Positions 28,825 through 37,444 of a stretch of DNA of 64,000 bases are shown piece by piece (the stretch's first letter is position 1; the number at the start of each line of letters is the position of its first letter). Position numbers and translations under genes: made by a program. Source of the stretch: Holosporaceae bacterium (GTDB lineage: Bacteria; Pseudomonadota; Alphaproteobacteria; UBA3830). The notes under the pieces were generated by a model that was not told where the DNA came from, did no database searches, and worked only from the letters and a program-made list of their open reading frames with translations. The stretch covers positions 1-64,000 of the forward strand of contig JAIRZM010000001.1 in the NCBI GenBank assembly GCA_031267235.1, given 5' to 3'.

Positions 28825-29682
28825 CTAATCCGGCTTCTGCTGCATGCGTTGCACGGCCAGCAGAAAAAAAGCAGTACTGAGGCGGCCGAAAGCGTCCGCA
28901 TTGTCCGCTATAATGCTCTTGTAGCGAAGCCACTGATGCCCGTTGCCGTAGGTGTATTTGAACAGCTGCTTACCAAAGGCCACAGCGTCCAGCAGTTCAT
29001 TGCAGGTATATTTCGGGAACCTTTCCCCAAAACAACGAACGAGGTGTTCCTCGACGGATTCGCCATCGAGGCCCACAGTGAGCGGGGCACGCTGCATGTC
29101 TTTAAGCAGCCGTTCTGTCGCTGCAACGAGAAATGCGTTCGACTTCGTCCGAGCCGCGCCCAGCGCGGTGGCGGTCGAGGCGTCAATCTTATCCGTTCCG
29201 GCTTCATGAGCTCTCGCGGAGGCTTCCTCGTCTCTCTCCGTTATCTCACGTTCCATAGCAAGATATTCATCCAACATTTCAGGAAATGCACGCTTAAGAG
29301 CAGGTACCTTCATGAGCCGCAGGACCGTCGTAGTAAAGGCAGCGCTAGCGTCGACGCAGTACCCGCTTTGGAGAACGTCCACAAAAACGTCAATGAGCGC
29401 ACTGGTGGCTGTGCCACCTTCCAAATCACGAAAAATCACATCATTTAAGGTGTAACCCTGCCGCCCTTGGGTCTTGTTGTGTATCGCAGTCCCGACGTCA
29501 CTTCTACCGAGAAAAGCACGAAGTGTCGTAGCACTAGGATCAGTAGCAATAGCCACACTGAGGGCATTATAGTCGACGATCAGTCTATCAACAATCTGCG
29601 CCTGGTTCAGCATCCCCTCGGCGTCGGATAGCGACAGGATTCCCGCCGCCATAAAGAAACATTTAACTAGATTTTTTTTCAT
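28825..29682 (-). CDS. Secreted array protein (shared leader)
   Basis: 'MKKNLVKCFFMAAGILSLSDAEGM'; motif 'GESVEEHLVRCF'. Confidence 0.75.
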   Translation of the reverse strand: MKKNLVKCFFMAAGILSLSDAEGMLNQAQIVDRLIVDYNALSVAIATDPSATTLRAFLGRSDVGTAIHNKTQGRQGYTLNDVIFRDLEGGTATSALIDVFVDVLQSGYCVDASAAFTTTVLRLMKVPALKRAFPEMLDEYLAMEREITERDEEASARAHEAGTDKIDASTATALGAARTKSNAFLVAATERLLKDMQRAPLTVGLDGESVEEHLVRCFGERFPKYTCNELLDAVAFGKQLFKYTYGNGHQWLRYKSIIADNADAFGRLSTAFFLLAVQRMQQKPD

Positions 29683-29831
29683 TGCGTTTTACCTCCTTAT
29701 ATTTGCCATGTTAAAAATCATACAAAAATCCTATTTTAAATACTCCAGGGCCAGGGGCTGATCAAAAACCAGACAAAAACCCTTGATGAACTATAAAAAA
29801 CAGAAATACCACAAGAACTGATGTAAATATA

Positions 29832-30842
29832 ATGGCACAAACGGAAAATGTCAATGGGGAAAATATCAGTTTTGCAATTTTTTTTTGCATTGCCAATAAC
29901 ATCATCGAAAAACAAGGAAAAATCATGACAATTTTAAGAGGCATAAGGTCGCTGTCGGAAACCTACGACCGCGTCGTTCACGCTGTGACTGATACGGAAG
30001 AAAATATTTCTTCCACTATTATTTTTGAGACCGAAGACGAATCCAGTTCCGTAAAATTGGCCAATGTTTGGCCGGATTTTATTGGGCTGAAGGCTTCCAT
30101 GTCTCCGGCGACCATTGCAAGCGCCGCCACGGTGGAGAGGATAGAAAATGGTTACAATCTAGGCAAAATGAGCATATATAACGCTCCCAAAATCGATGCA
30201 CAATCGTCCATAGCTGGCCCAGCATCCTGCTGTTCGAAAATCACTGTTAATTTTGAAAACATCGGCAGCTACAGCATGGAAGGTAAGGCATATAATTTTT
30301 TTGGAAAAACCTTCGACGAATATGAAATAAAATTTCCATTGGGTTATATTTTTGAAAAAACTTTTCTTACCTGTAGCAATGGAGTATCGCTGACAGAAAA
30401 ATACAGCCAGAGCGCTCCAAATGTTGTTCTGCTGGAGCATGCCGGCGAACAGGTCCAGTGCAGATTTTATCCCTACGGCGGATTCTTTGAGTATGGAGTT
30501 CATCCACAGCGCATGGAATCCTGCGTATTTCGCACCACTCAGGATGGAAAGTCGCTGCTGCTGCGCATCTCATCGCTTACAACCATGAAAAATCTCGGCC
30601 TTGATCCAACAGAAGATAAGATGTCCAAAAGCGGACACAAATTTATCGGAGTGAAGGAATTCTCTCCCTCTCAAAAAATGAATCTCTACGATGAACTGAA
30701 GAGCGGAGCCTGCCGATTGGAGATAATCAACAGAAACACCAACGAAAAGTGCTTCTATGTGAGCAGCGCCATCGAGCACGTGGCAAAAACCAATCTAATC
30801 ACAATAAATTTTCTAAAGGAGAGCGAGAATGAAAGCCTATAG
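29832..30842 (+). CDS. Phage-module protein (putative tail component; conserved start may be the ATG at 29923)
   Basis: 336-aa ORF immediately upstream of the hydrolase/holin-like pair; 'MTILRGIRSLSETYDRVVHAVTDTEENISSTIIFETEDESSSVKLANVWPDFIG'. Confidence 0.6.
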   Translation: MAQTENVNGENISFAIFFCIANNIIEKQGKIMTILRGIRSLSETYDRVVHAVTDTEENISSTIIFETEDESSSVKLANVWPDFIGLKASMSPATIASAATVERIENGYNLGKMSIYNAPKIDAQSSIAGPASCCSKITVNFENIGSYSMEGKAYNFFGKTFDEYEIKFPLGYIFEKTFLTCSNGVSLTEKYSQSAPNVVLLEHAGEQVQCRFYPYGGFFEYGVHPQRMESCVFRTTQDGKSLLLRISSLTTMKNLGLDPTEDKMSKSGHKFIGVKEFSPSQKMNLYDELKSGACRLEIINRNTNEKCFYVSSAIEHVAKTNLITINFLKESENESL

Positions 30843-31251
30843 CGAAAAAGATCTGGAAATATTAGCCAAAACCATCTACGGCGAAGCCCGGGGAGAACTC
30901 TACAGATACGGGATAGCCTCGCTCATTGCGGTGGCGAACGTCGTCGCAAATCGAGTAGAGAAAAACTTTGCGGCGACCGTTCGTGATGTCTGCTTGGCGC
31001 CCAATCAATTTTCCTGCTGGAATGCAAACGATCCCAATTTCCAAAAGTTGAAAAGTCTAACGACGGATTGCAGCATTTTTAGAAAGTGCCTCGAAGTGGC
31101 GGAAAATGTTTTGGAGGGAAAGTGGCCGGATCTGACCGACGGCTGCGATCATTATCATAGTCGTGATGTGAAACCCTATTGGGCCGCGCATTTGGAGCCC
31201 AAAAGAATCTTCGGTCGCCATTATTTTTACAATTTAAAGGATAGAAAATGA
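30829..31251 (+). CDS. SleB-type cell wall hydrolase (phage endolysin-like)
   Basis: 'DLEILAKTIYGEARGELYRYGIASLIAVANVVANRV...FSCWNANDPN...DGCDHYHSRDVKPYWA'. Confidence 0.92.
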   Translation: MKAYSEKDLEILAKTIYGEARGELYRYGIASLIAVANVVANRVEKNFAATVRDVCLAPNQFSCWNANDPNFQKLKSLTTDCSIFRKCLEVAENVLEGKWPDLTDGCDHYHSRDVKPYWAAHLEPKRIFGRHYFYNLKDRK

Positions 31252-31640
31252 CAATAGAAAGAATAGTTTTAGACGCGGTAAAATCCGCAAAAAACGACGA
31301 AATCAAAGCTACGCAGACAAATGCGGGGCGAGAAAGGCTTACGAAAGAAAGAAACTGCGGCCCAGTTGATCAGATAGGCATAATTAACGCCCGCAGCAAA
31401 AATCGTCGACTGAATATCATGGTCGTCGGCGCGGCCCTGGGACTCATAGCATGCCTCCTGATGCTGACGTCCTACAAAGGCAACCTTTCCGGAGAGGCGG
31501 TGGGCATCATTTCCACCATATCCGGCATATTCGGCGCCTGTTTAAAGGACGCTTACAGCTTCGAATTCGGATCATCCAGGGGCAGCAAGGACAAGGACGA
31601 GAAGATATCCTCTGCAATTCTAGAGAAATTAAATAACTAA
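31248..31640 (+). CDS. Holin-like small membrane protein
   Basis: 130 aa; hydrophobic segments 'LNIMVVGAALGLIACLLMLTSYKGNLSGEAVGIISTISGIFGACL'; start overlaps the end of the hydrolase gene. Confidence 0.6.
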   Translation: MTIERIVLDAVKSAKNDEIKATQTNAGRERLTKERNCGPVDQIGIINARSKNRRLNIMVVGAALGLIACLLMLTSYKGNLSGEAVGIISTISGIFGACLKDAYSFEFGSSRGSKDKDEKISSAILEKLNN

Positions 31641-31822
31641 CCTTCCATGATTCCGATGAGTCCCATCCGCGATCATTGCTTCGATCTAATGCGGTCGATG
31701 GCGAAAGATGAGACGTTCCGGCCGAGATGCAGCTACGGAAACAGTGATGGGGCGCCGACCTTGAATGGCTCACAGAAATTCTCGACATTGGCGGCGTTGT
31801 ATGCTACAAGATCCTGATTCTC

Positions 31823-31898
<76 letters not shown>

Positions 31899-32089
31899 TC
31901 CATAAAACGATTAGTGTGGCATTTTTGCCTGTACTTTAATACTGGCGGAACGCACCCGTCAACCTTTAACCGAGCACAGCAAAATCTCGATTGCCTGGCG
32001 GCTAAAATAAGAGCAGCTCTGCCGGCGTTTGCAAACAAAAGCTCATTCTAAATCATAATTAATTCATGGTCACATGCCGCAACCGTGAA

Positions 32090-32218
32090 TCAACCCAACC
32101 CTACAAAAGCAACGATCATGGTCATAACAAAGAGCAGCATTCTTTTTTGCCATTCCTCATCGTTCTTTGCCAGCGCATCTTTGACTTCCTGCGATTCGCT
32201 CACCGTGACTTCTCCCAT
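32090..32218 (-). CDS. Possible 42-aa single-TM small protein
   Basis: MGEVTVSESQEVKDALAKNDEEWQKRMLLFVMTMIVAFVGLG: charged N-terminus then hydrophobic C-terminus; not in supplied ORF track. Confidence 0.35.
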   Translation of the reverse strand: MGEVTVSESQEVKDALAKNDEEWQKRMLLFVMTMIVAFVGLG

Positions 32219-32355
32219 ATAATACGTAGACCAATTTTATCGCAAAAGCTGCCGAAAATTGCTCCAATCCCGCTCAGGAGGACGCTTCGACCGGCTCCAT
32301 TCACTATGGTCTCAAGAAAAAATTAATATTCAGTAAAAATCTAGAAAATAAAAAC

Positions 32356-33576
32356 ATGGAACTAAAAAATCAAAATTTCATCGTTTCTTGGGAAGAAATC
32401 GCCCGTCCAAATCAGCTGGCTCCACCTGGAAATTGGAATGTATGGATGATTTTGGCAGGACGTGGATTCGGAAAAACTCGATCTGCTGCCGAGACGGTAA
32501 GAAAGTGGGCCGTCAGCGGCCAATATCGAAGAATCGCTCTCGTAGCCAACACGATTCAGGAGGCGCGGCAGGTTATGGTGGAAGGCGAGAGCGGCTTGCT
32601 TTCTATTTCAGATGAGAAAGAAAAATTAACGTTTTCACCCAGCAGACGACTTCTGAAATGGCCCAATGATTCCATTGCCACACTCTACGGAGCAGAGCAC
32701 TATGAACAGCTGCGAGGACCACAATTCGACGCCGCTTGGATAGATGAATTCGCGAAGTTTCCGCATCCTCGAGAAACCTTCGAGCAGCTTTCATTCTCTC
32801 TTCGTTTAGGAAAAAATCCAAAAATCATTCTCACCACAACGCCAAGACCAATTCAATTCATAAAAGATCTCCTGCAGCGCGAAGATGTTGTAACGGTGCG
32901 TGGAACATCGCTGGAAAATATTGACAATCTGTCGCCGACCTTTCTTAAACAGCTGGAATTTTTGAAGGGGACGCGTCTGGAAGCCCAAGAAATTTATGCG
33001 GAGATAGTTGAGGAGAGTCTCCATACGCTTTGGTCATGGAATGACATAGAAAACTGCTACAGAGTGCCGCCGCATTTCCTTGGCAATGTGGTGATTGGTG
33101 TGGATCCAGCACTCTCGTCCGGAGAAAATAGCGACGAAACCGGAATAGTTGTTGTCGGCGCTGATGGAACTGGAAAAGCCTTCGTGCTGGATGATTTAAG
33201 CATTTCTGCGCCGCCGGAAATTTGGGCAAAACGAGCCATCGACGCCTATCATCGACATTATGCTCGCCTAATGGTGCTGGAAGCAAATGCCGGAGGAGAA
33301 CTCCTGGTAAATCTGCTAAAATCCATCGATAATACAGTAAAACTGAAAATGGTCTACGCTCATGCGTCAAAAATTTCACGAGCCGAGCCGATAGTTATTC
33401 TGTATCAGAAAAGAATGGCCTACCATGCACGTCAATTTCATGAACTTGAGATGCAGATGGTCACCTATGAGCCACGCAGCAGATCTCCGGATAGGCTAGA
33501 TGCGCTGGTCTGGGCTATGAGAGAACTTTTCCAGATAGACGAGCACATGAAAATTCCATCTATTTTTAGCGCATAG
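32356..33576 (+). CDS. Phage terminase large subunit (GTA gp2-like)
   Basis: Walker A-like 'LAGRGFGKTRSAAETVRKWA'; 'LRGPQFDAAWIDEFAKF'; 'TTTPRPIQFIKDLL'; nuclease 'VVIGVDPALSSGENSDETGIVVVG...DRLDALVWAMREL'. Confidence 0.95.
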   Translation: MELKNQNFIVSWEEIARPNQLAPPGNWNVWMILAGRGFGKTRSAAETVRKWAVSGQYRRIALVANTIQEARQVMVEGESGLLSISDEKEKLTFSPSRRLLKWPNDSIATLYGAEHYEQLRGPQFDAAWIDEFAKFPHPRETFEQLSFSLRLGKNPKIILTTTPRPIQFIKDLLQREDVVTVRGTSLENIDNLSPTFLKQLEFLKGTRLEAQEIYAEIVEESLHTLWSWNDIENCYRVPPHFLGNVVIGVDPALSSGENSDETGIVVVGADGTGKAFVLDDLSISAPPEIWAKRAIDAYHRHYARLMVLEANAGGELLVNLLKSIDNTVKLKMVYAHASKISRAEPIVILYQKRMAYHARQFHELEMQMVTYEPRSRSPDRLDALVWAMRELFQIDEHMKIPSIFSA

Positions 33577-33614
33577 GAATCGCGCTCCCTGCAGAAACCA
33601 TAACCATGTGCAAG

Positions 33615-33656
33615 GGACTGCGCTGTATAGATAGAAATTTCCGAATAGCGCAGTCC
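33615..33656. other. 10-bp perfect stem hairpin between terminase and mannose operon
   Basis: GGACTGCGCT (33615-33624) / AGCGCAGTCC (33647-33656), loop of 22 nt; no long T-run follows. Confidence 0.7.
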
Positions 33657-33720
33657 AAAAATGTGCAATAGTGTTTTGTTTCTTGTTTGATTATGATACA
33701 GTTCATGTCCAACATAGGCT

Positions 33721-34143
33721 TTGGCAAAGATTGCATCTTTCATGGTTAACAACTATAAAAAAGGCGAAAAGTGTGACAGACCGTGGGGCTGTTGGCGTGT
33801 AGAAGAAACAGGAAATGGGTTTGTCGTAAAAATTATTGCCGTTAATCCGGAAGCCCAATTGTCTTTGCAATCTCATGAGCACAGATCTGAAAAATGGGAG
33901 ATTATGGGAGGCTCTGCAGAGGTTACCCTTGGCGAATCTGTTATCCTCATGAAAAAAGGAGAAATCGTGGAAATTCCACGCGGATCTATACATTCTCTGA
34001 GGAATCCTGGATCTGAAGTTCTGCTGGTAAAAGAGACTCAATTAGGAAAAATTCTTGACGAAAATGATATTGTCAGATACCTGGACGTCTACGGACGTTG
34101 CTCCGAGAACTGCAAATGTAAAAATAAGTCTGGAATAGCATGA
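33721..34143 (+). CDS. Cupin, mannose-6-phosphate isomerase type II-like
   Basis: 'DRPWGCWRVEE...NPEAQLSLQSHEHRSEKWEIMGGSAEVTLG...IPRGSIHSLRNPGSEVLLVKETQLG'. Confidence 0.88.
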   Translation: MAKIASFMVNNYKKGEKCDRPWGCWRVEETGNGFVVKIIAVNPEAQLSLQSHEHRSEKWEIMGGSAEVTLGESVILMKKGEIVEIPRGSIHSLRNPGSEVLLVKETQLGKILDENDIVRYLDVYGRCSENCKCKNKSGIA

Positions 34144-34859
34144 AAGTTATCTTTGTATCAGACATGGATGGAACACTAACTCCGGCGCGACTGTCCATGA
34201 GCGAAGAGTTTGCTGAATTTTTCGGTAATTTTTTGACGAACAGAACTTTTTATATCGTCTCTGGATCGGATTATAAAAAAATTCAAGAGCAGATCCCGAG
34301 TAAAATTATTTCCCAAATAAGCGGAATTTTCGCGTCCCTGGGAAATGAATTTTATTCGCAGGGGAAGCTTGTGCACCAAAATAACTTTGAGCCGGAAAAA
34401 TCACTCTTGAAAAAATTAGAAAATTATCGCTGCACCACGGCCTATCCATTTAAATTGTTTTCAAATTACATTGAAATTAGAGTTGGAATGGTTAATTTTA
34501 GCGTTCTGGGTCGCGATTGCTCGCCGGAGGATAGGGAAAGATACAATCTCTGGGATAAACAAAATGGAGAACGCGAGAGAATAGCTTTTGATTTAGCCAA
34601 AAACTATCCATCCTATGATATTTCCATTGGCGGCAACATAAGCATAGACATTGTTCCTCACGGTTTTGGAAAAGATCAGGTAGCAACCCGTCTGCGTAAG
34701 AATCATCCGGAGGAGAAGATTATTTTTTTGGGAGATCGTGTCATGGCTGGAGGCAACGACTATGCCATCGCCCAAAGATTATTGACCTTGGGAAATGCAG
34801 AAATATTTGCCGTAGACGGTCCGGAAGCAACCATTGCTATTCTGAGAAGCATGGCATGA
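34140..34859 (+). CDS. Eukaryotic-type phosphomannomutase (HAD-IIB family)
   Basis: 'SDMDGTLTPAR', 'YIVSGSDYKKIQEQIP', 'NFSVLGRDCSPEDRERYNLWDKQNGERERIAFDL', 'SIGGNISIDIVPHGFGKDQ', 'FLGDRVMAGGNDYAIA' align with eukaryotic PMM motifs as recalled. Confidence 0.87.
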   Translation: MKVIFVSDMDGTLTPARLSMSEEFAEFFGNFLTNRTFYIVSGSDYKKIQEQIPSKIISQISGIFASLGNEFYSQGKLVHQNNFEPEKSLLKKLENYRCTTAYPFKLFSNYIEIRVGMVNFSVLGRDCSPEDRERYNLWDKQNGERERIAFDLAKNYPSYDISIGGNISIDIVPHGFGKDQVATRLRKNHPEEKIIFLGDRVMAGGNDYAIAQRLLTLGNAEIFAVDGPEATIAILRSMA

Positions 34860-35284
34860 GCAGATATTACATTGTCAGCGGAGGATTTGATCCCATCCAC
34901 GAAGGGCACGTAGAAATGATTCAGGAAGCTGCGCGAAAGTCAGATGGAGTAATATTGTTGCTGAATTCCGACAAATGGCTGTGCCGCAAAAAGGGGAAAA
35001 ATTTCATGAATTTTCATACGAGAGAAGTAGTCTGCTCGCACATCAAAGGAGTAGTTGATCTATTGAGTTTTGATGACTCAGACGATTCGGCCTGCGATGG
35101 GATCCGCAAAGTTCGCCTAAAATATCCAGCGGATGAATTGATTTTTGCCAACGGAGGCGATCGCGTCCGGGAAAATATTCCTGAGAACTCAGCCTGCGAA
35201 GAATGTAATGTTCAGCTGGAATTCGGCGTTGGCGGAGAATGCAAAGCAAATTCATCATCTCTCCTCCTAAAAAAATGGAAGTGA
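34856..35284 (+). CDS. Cytidylyltransferase-like nucleotidyltransferase (HIGH superfamily)
   Basis: 'YIVSGGFDPIHEGHVEMI' (HxGH) and 'LIFANGGDRVRENIPE'. Confidence 0.82.
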   Translation: MSRYYIVSGGFDPIHEGHVEMIQEAARKSDGVILLLNSDKWLCRKKGKNFMNFHTREVVCSHIKGVVDLLSFDDSDDSACDGIRKVRLKYPADELIFANGGDRVRENIPENSACEECNVQLEFGVGGECKANSSSLLLKKWK

Positions 35285-35454
35285 CGTTAAAATTTTTAGC
35301 AGAATCCACTGAATGCCTCCTGCTTATCTGCAGCAAGCGATCATGAGAGCGCTTCGTTTTCTATTGTCTATATCCTCTTAAAAGACTTGAAAATTCAATA
35401 TTTTGCTCGGAGGGATTTCTATTTATATAACGCAATCCCCCTAATACACATCTC

Positions 35455-35484
35455 TTGACGTTATAGTTTCAAGTGGTGTATACT
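35455..35484 (+). promoter_or_regulatory. Sigma-70-like promoter upstream of rho
   Basis: TTGACG (35455-35460), 18-nt spacer, TATACT (35479-35484); ~130-nt leader to ATG at 35618. Confidence 0.65.
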
Positions 35485-35617
35485 GGACGCGGTTTTTTGA
35501 ATCAGCAATCTAGAATAGATGTTGGTAGTTGATTGTGTTTGTATGTTGTGCTATTGAGTTATATCGTCTAGAGTGTTAGAGTTCCGCCGTCTGTTTACAA
35601 AAAAATAAAGAGAAATA

Positions 35618-36874
35618 ATGCGCTTAAAAGATATAAAGACTAAAATGCCAGCCGAATTGTTGGCCTTTGCCGAAAGTTTAGAATTGGAGAGCGCTGCTAC
35701 CTTGAGGCGTCAGGATTTGATGTTCGCTATTCTAAAAAAACTCACGGAAAACGGTGTTGAAATCGTCGGCGAGGGGGTTTTGGAGGTTCTCCAGGATGGG
35801 TTTGGATTTCTGCGATCTCCGGAAGTGAACTACATGGCCGGATCCGACGATATCTACGTCTCTCCATCGCAAATCAGAAAATACAGTCTAAAAACAGGAG
35901 ACACTCTGGAAGGAATAATCCGCCAGCCCAAGGAAGGTGAAAGGTATTTCGCAATTTCCAAAGTAAATTTAGTGAATGGAGACTCGCTGGAAATCGCAAA
36001 GCATCGCATAAATTTTGACGATCTCACTCCGCTCTATCCCAATGCTAAGTTAACGCTTGAACTAGACGATCCAAGTGAGAAGGACTTTACCACCCGCGTT
36101 ATAGAAATCATTTCTCCGCTGGGGCGAGGCCAGAGAGCGCTCATAGTGGCTCCTCCGAGAACAGGAAAAACCGTAATGCTCCAAAATATTGCCCGAGCAA
36201 TTACCTCCAATTCTCCCGAAGCTCATGTGATTGTTCTCCTGATCGACGAACGCCCAGAGGAGGTCACCGATATGCGCCGGTCCGTAAAGGGGGAAGTAGT
36301 TAGCTCAACCTTTGATGAAGCGCCAACACGCCATGTGCAGGTTGCGGAGATAGTAATTGAAAAGGCAAAAAGACTTGTGGAGCATAAAAAGGACGTAGTT
36401 ATTTTATTGGATTCCATTACTCGCTTAGCAAGAGCCTACAATACAGTCTGCCCATCCTCCGGAAAGGTGTTGACAGGCGGCGTAGACGCCAACGCTCTTC
36501 AACGTCCCAAAAGAATTTTCGGAGCTGCCCGCAACATTGAGGAGGGAGGATCCCTCACCATTATAGGCACAGCACTGGTGGAAACCGGATCGCGCATGGA
36601 TGAGGTCATATTCGAGGAATTTAAGGGTACCGGTAATGCGGAAATAGTTCTGGACAGAAAATTGTCGGACAAGAGAACTTTTCCTGCCATTGATATAACC
36701 AAATCAGGTACACGCAAGGAAGAGCTGCTGGTGGATAAAGCGGCTTTATCTAAAATGTGGGTCCTGAGAAGAGTTCTCATGCCTATGGGAACTGGAGACG
36801 CCATGGAATTCCTTTTGGACAAGCTAAAAAATTCCAAAACTAACGCCGATTTTTTCAATAATATGAACCAGTAG
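35618..36874 (+). CDS. rho: Transcription termination factor Rho
   Basis: '[29 protein letters not shown]', '[22 protein letters not shown]', '[22 protein letters not shown]'. Confidence 0.98.
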   Translation: MRLKDIKTKMPAELLAFAESLELESAATLRRQDLMFAILKKLTENGVEIVGEGVLEVLQDGFGFLRSPEVNYMAGSDDIYVSPSQIRKYSLKTGDTLEGIIRQPKEGERYFAISKVNLVNGDSLEIAKHRINFDDLTPLYPNAKLTLELDDPSEKDFTTRVIEIISPLGRGQRALIVAPPRTGKTVMLQNIARAITSNSPEAHVIVLLIDERPEEVTDMRRSVKGEVVSSTFDEAPTRHVQVAEIVIEKAKRLVEHKKDVVILLDSITRLARAYNTVCPSSGKVLTGGVDANALQRPKRIFGAARNIEEGGSLTIIGTALVETGSRMDEVIFEEFKGTGNAEIVLDRKLSDKRTFPAIDITKSGTRKEELLVDKAALSKMWVLRRVLMPMGTGDAMEFLLDKLKNSKTNADFFNNMNQ

Positions 36875-37014
36875 GAAATTGTCGCAGACACTGGCCGGAG
36901 GAAACAACTCCATTCGCAATTAAGAATTATTTTGAATTTATTGAACTAGGTTCTGCATGAGAAATCGTATTTAGCCGAGAAGCGGGAAGAATCATTGATG
37001 CAATCTATCACTAG

Positions 37015-37115
37015 GCCTCTTTCGAAATGGCTATAAGGCATTCTCCCTGTTGCAAATGGCAGCGATAATTTTAAATTGTTTAACTAAAGCTAAAACGTTT
37101 TCCACAAAGATTCTT
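37015..37115 (-). pseudogene. IS5-family-like transposase C-terminal remnant
   Basis: Minus strand reads 'PTRIFVENVLALVKQFKIIAAICNRENAL', resembling IS5-type C-termini; no full ORF. Confidence 0.5.
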
Positions 37116-37444
37116 GTTGGAGATAATTTTCTATTTATTATATAATTTATAAAGTTTTTATTAAAATTTGTACTGGACTTTATAACGCTAAATGCCATCA
37201 ATCAATTATCTATTGCCTGTCTTGCAGCGGCTGACACAGATTGTATTCCAGAGGCCGTTTAGATAATTCAAAATGGAATTTGCTATAAGGCTTATACCTG
37301 GCCCTCTTGAAGTTAAGAATTATAGTTGATACTTCTGGTTTTTGCTTATATATTTAGCTTTGGTTACTCTGCGAGTCGATCGAATCTCTTGACCGTTCGA
37401 TTTGTAGAGATGATTATTTGCTTAACAAACATAGGAGAAAGAAA

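Noticed and set aside
26651-29448. Plus-strand ORFs opposite the secreted array (e.g. 26651..26935, 27867..28232, 28849..29448)
   Set aside because: Overlap genes with clear leaders and RBS on the minus strand; low-complexity or codon-shadow composition.
23728-29780. Regularly recurring spacer repeats considered as a CRISPR array
   Set aside because: Copies are hundreds to over a thousand bp apart, separated by protein-coding genes, and variable in sequence; no cas genes in the window.
23728-29780. Interpretation as an integron cassette array with attC sites
   Set aside because: No integrase gene nearby, no recognisable attC core sites, and each unit appears to carry its own promoter; kept only as a general recombination hypothesis.
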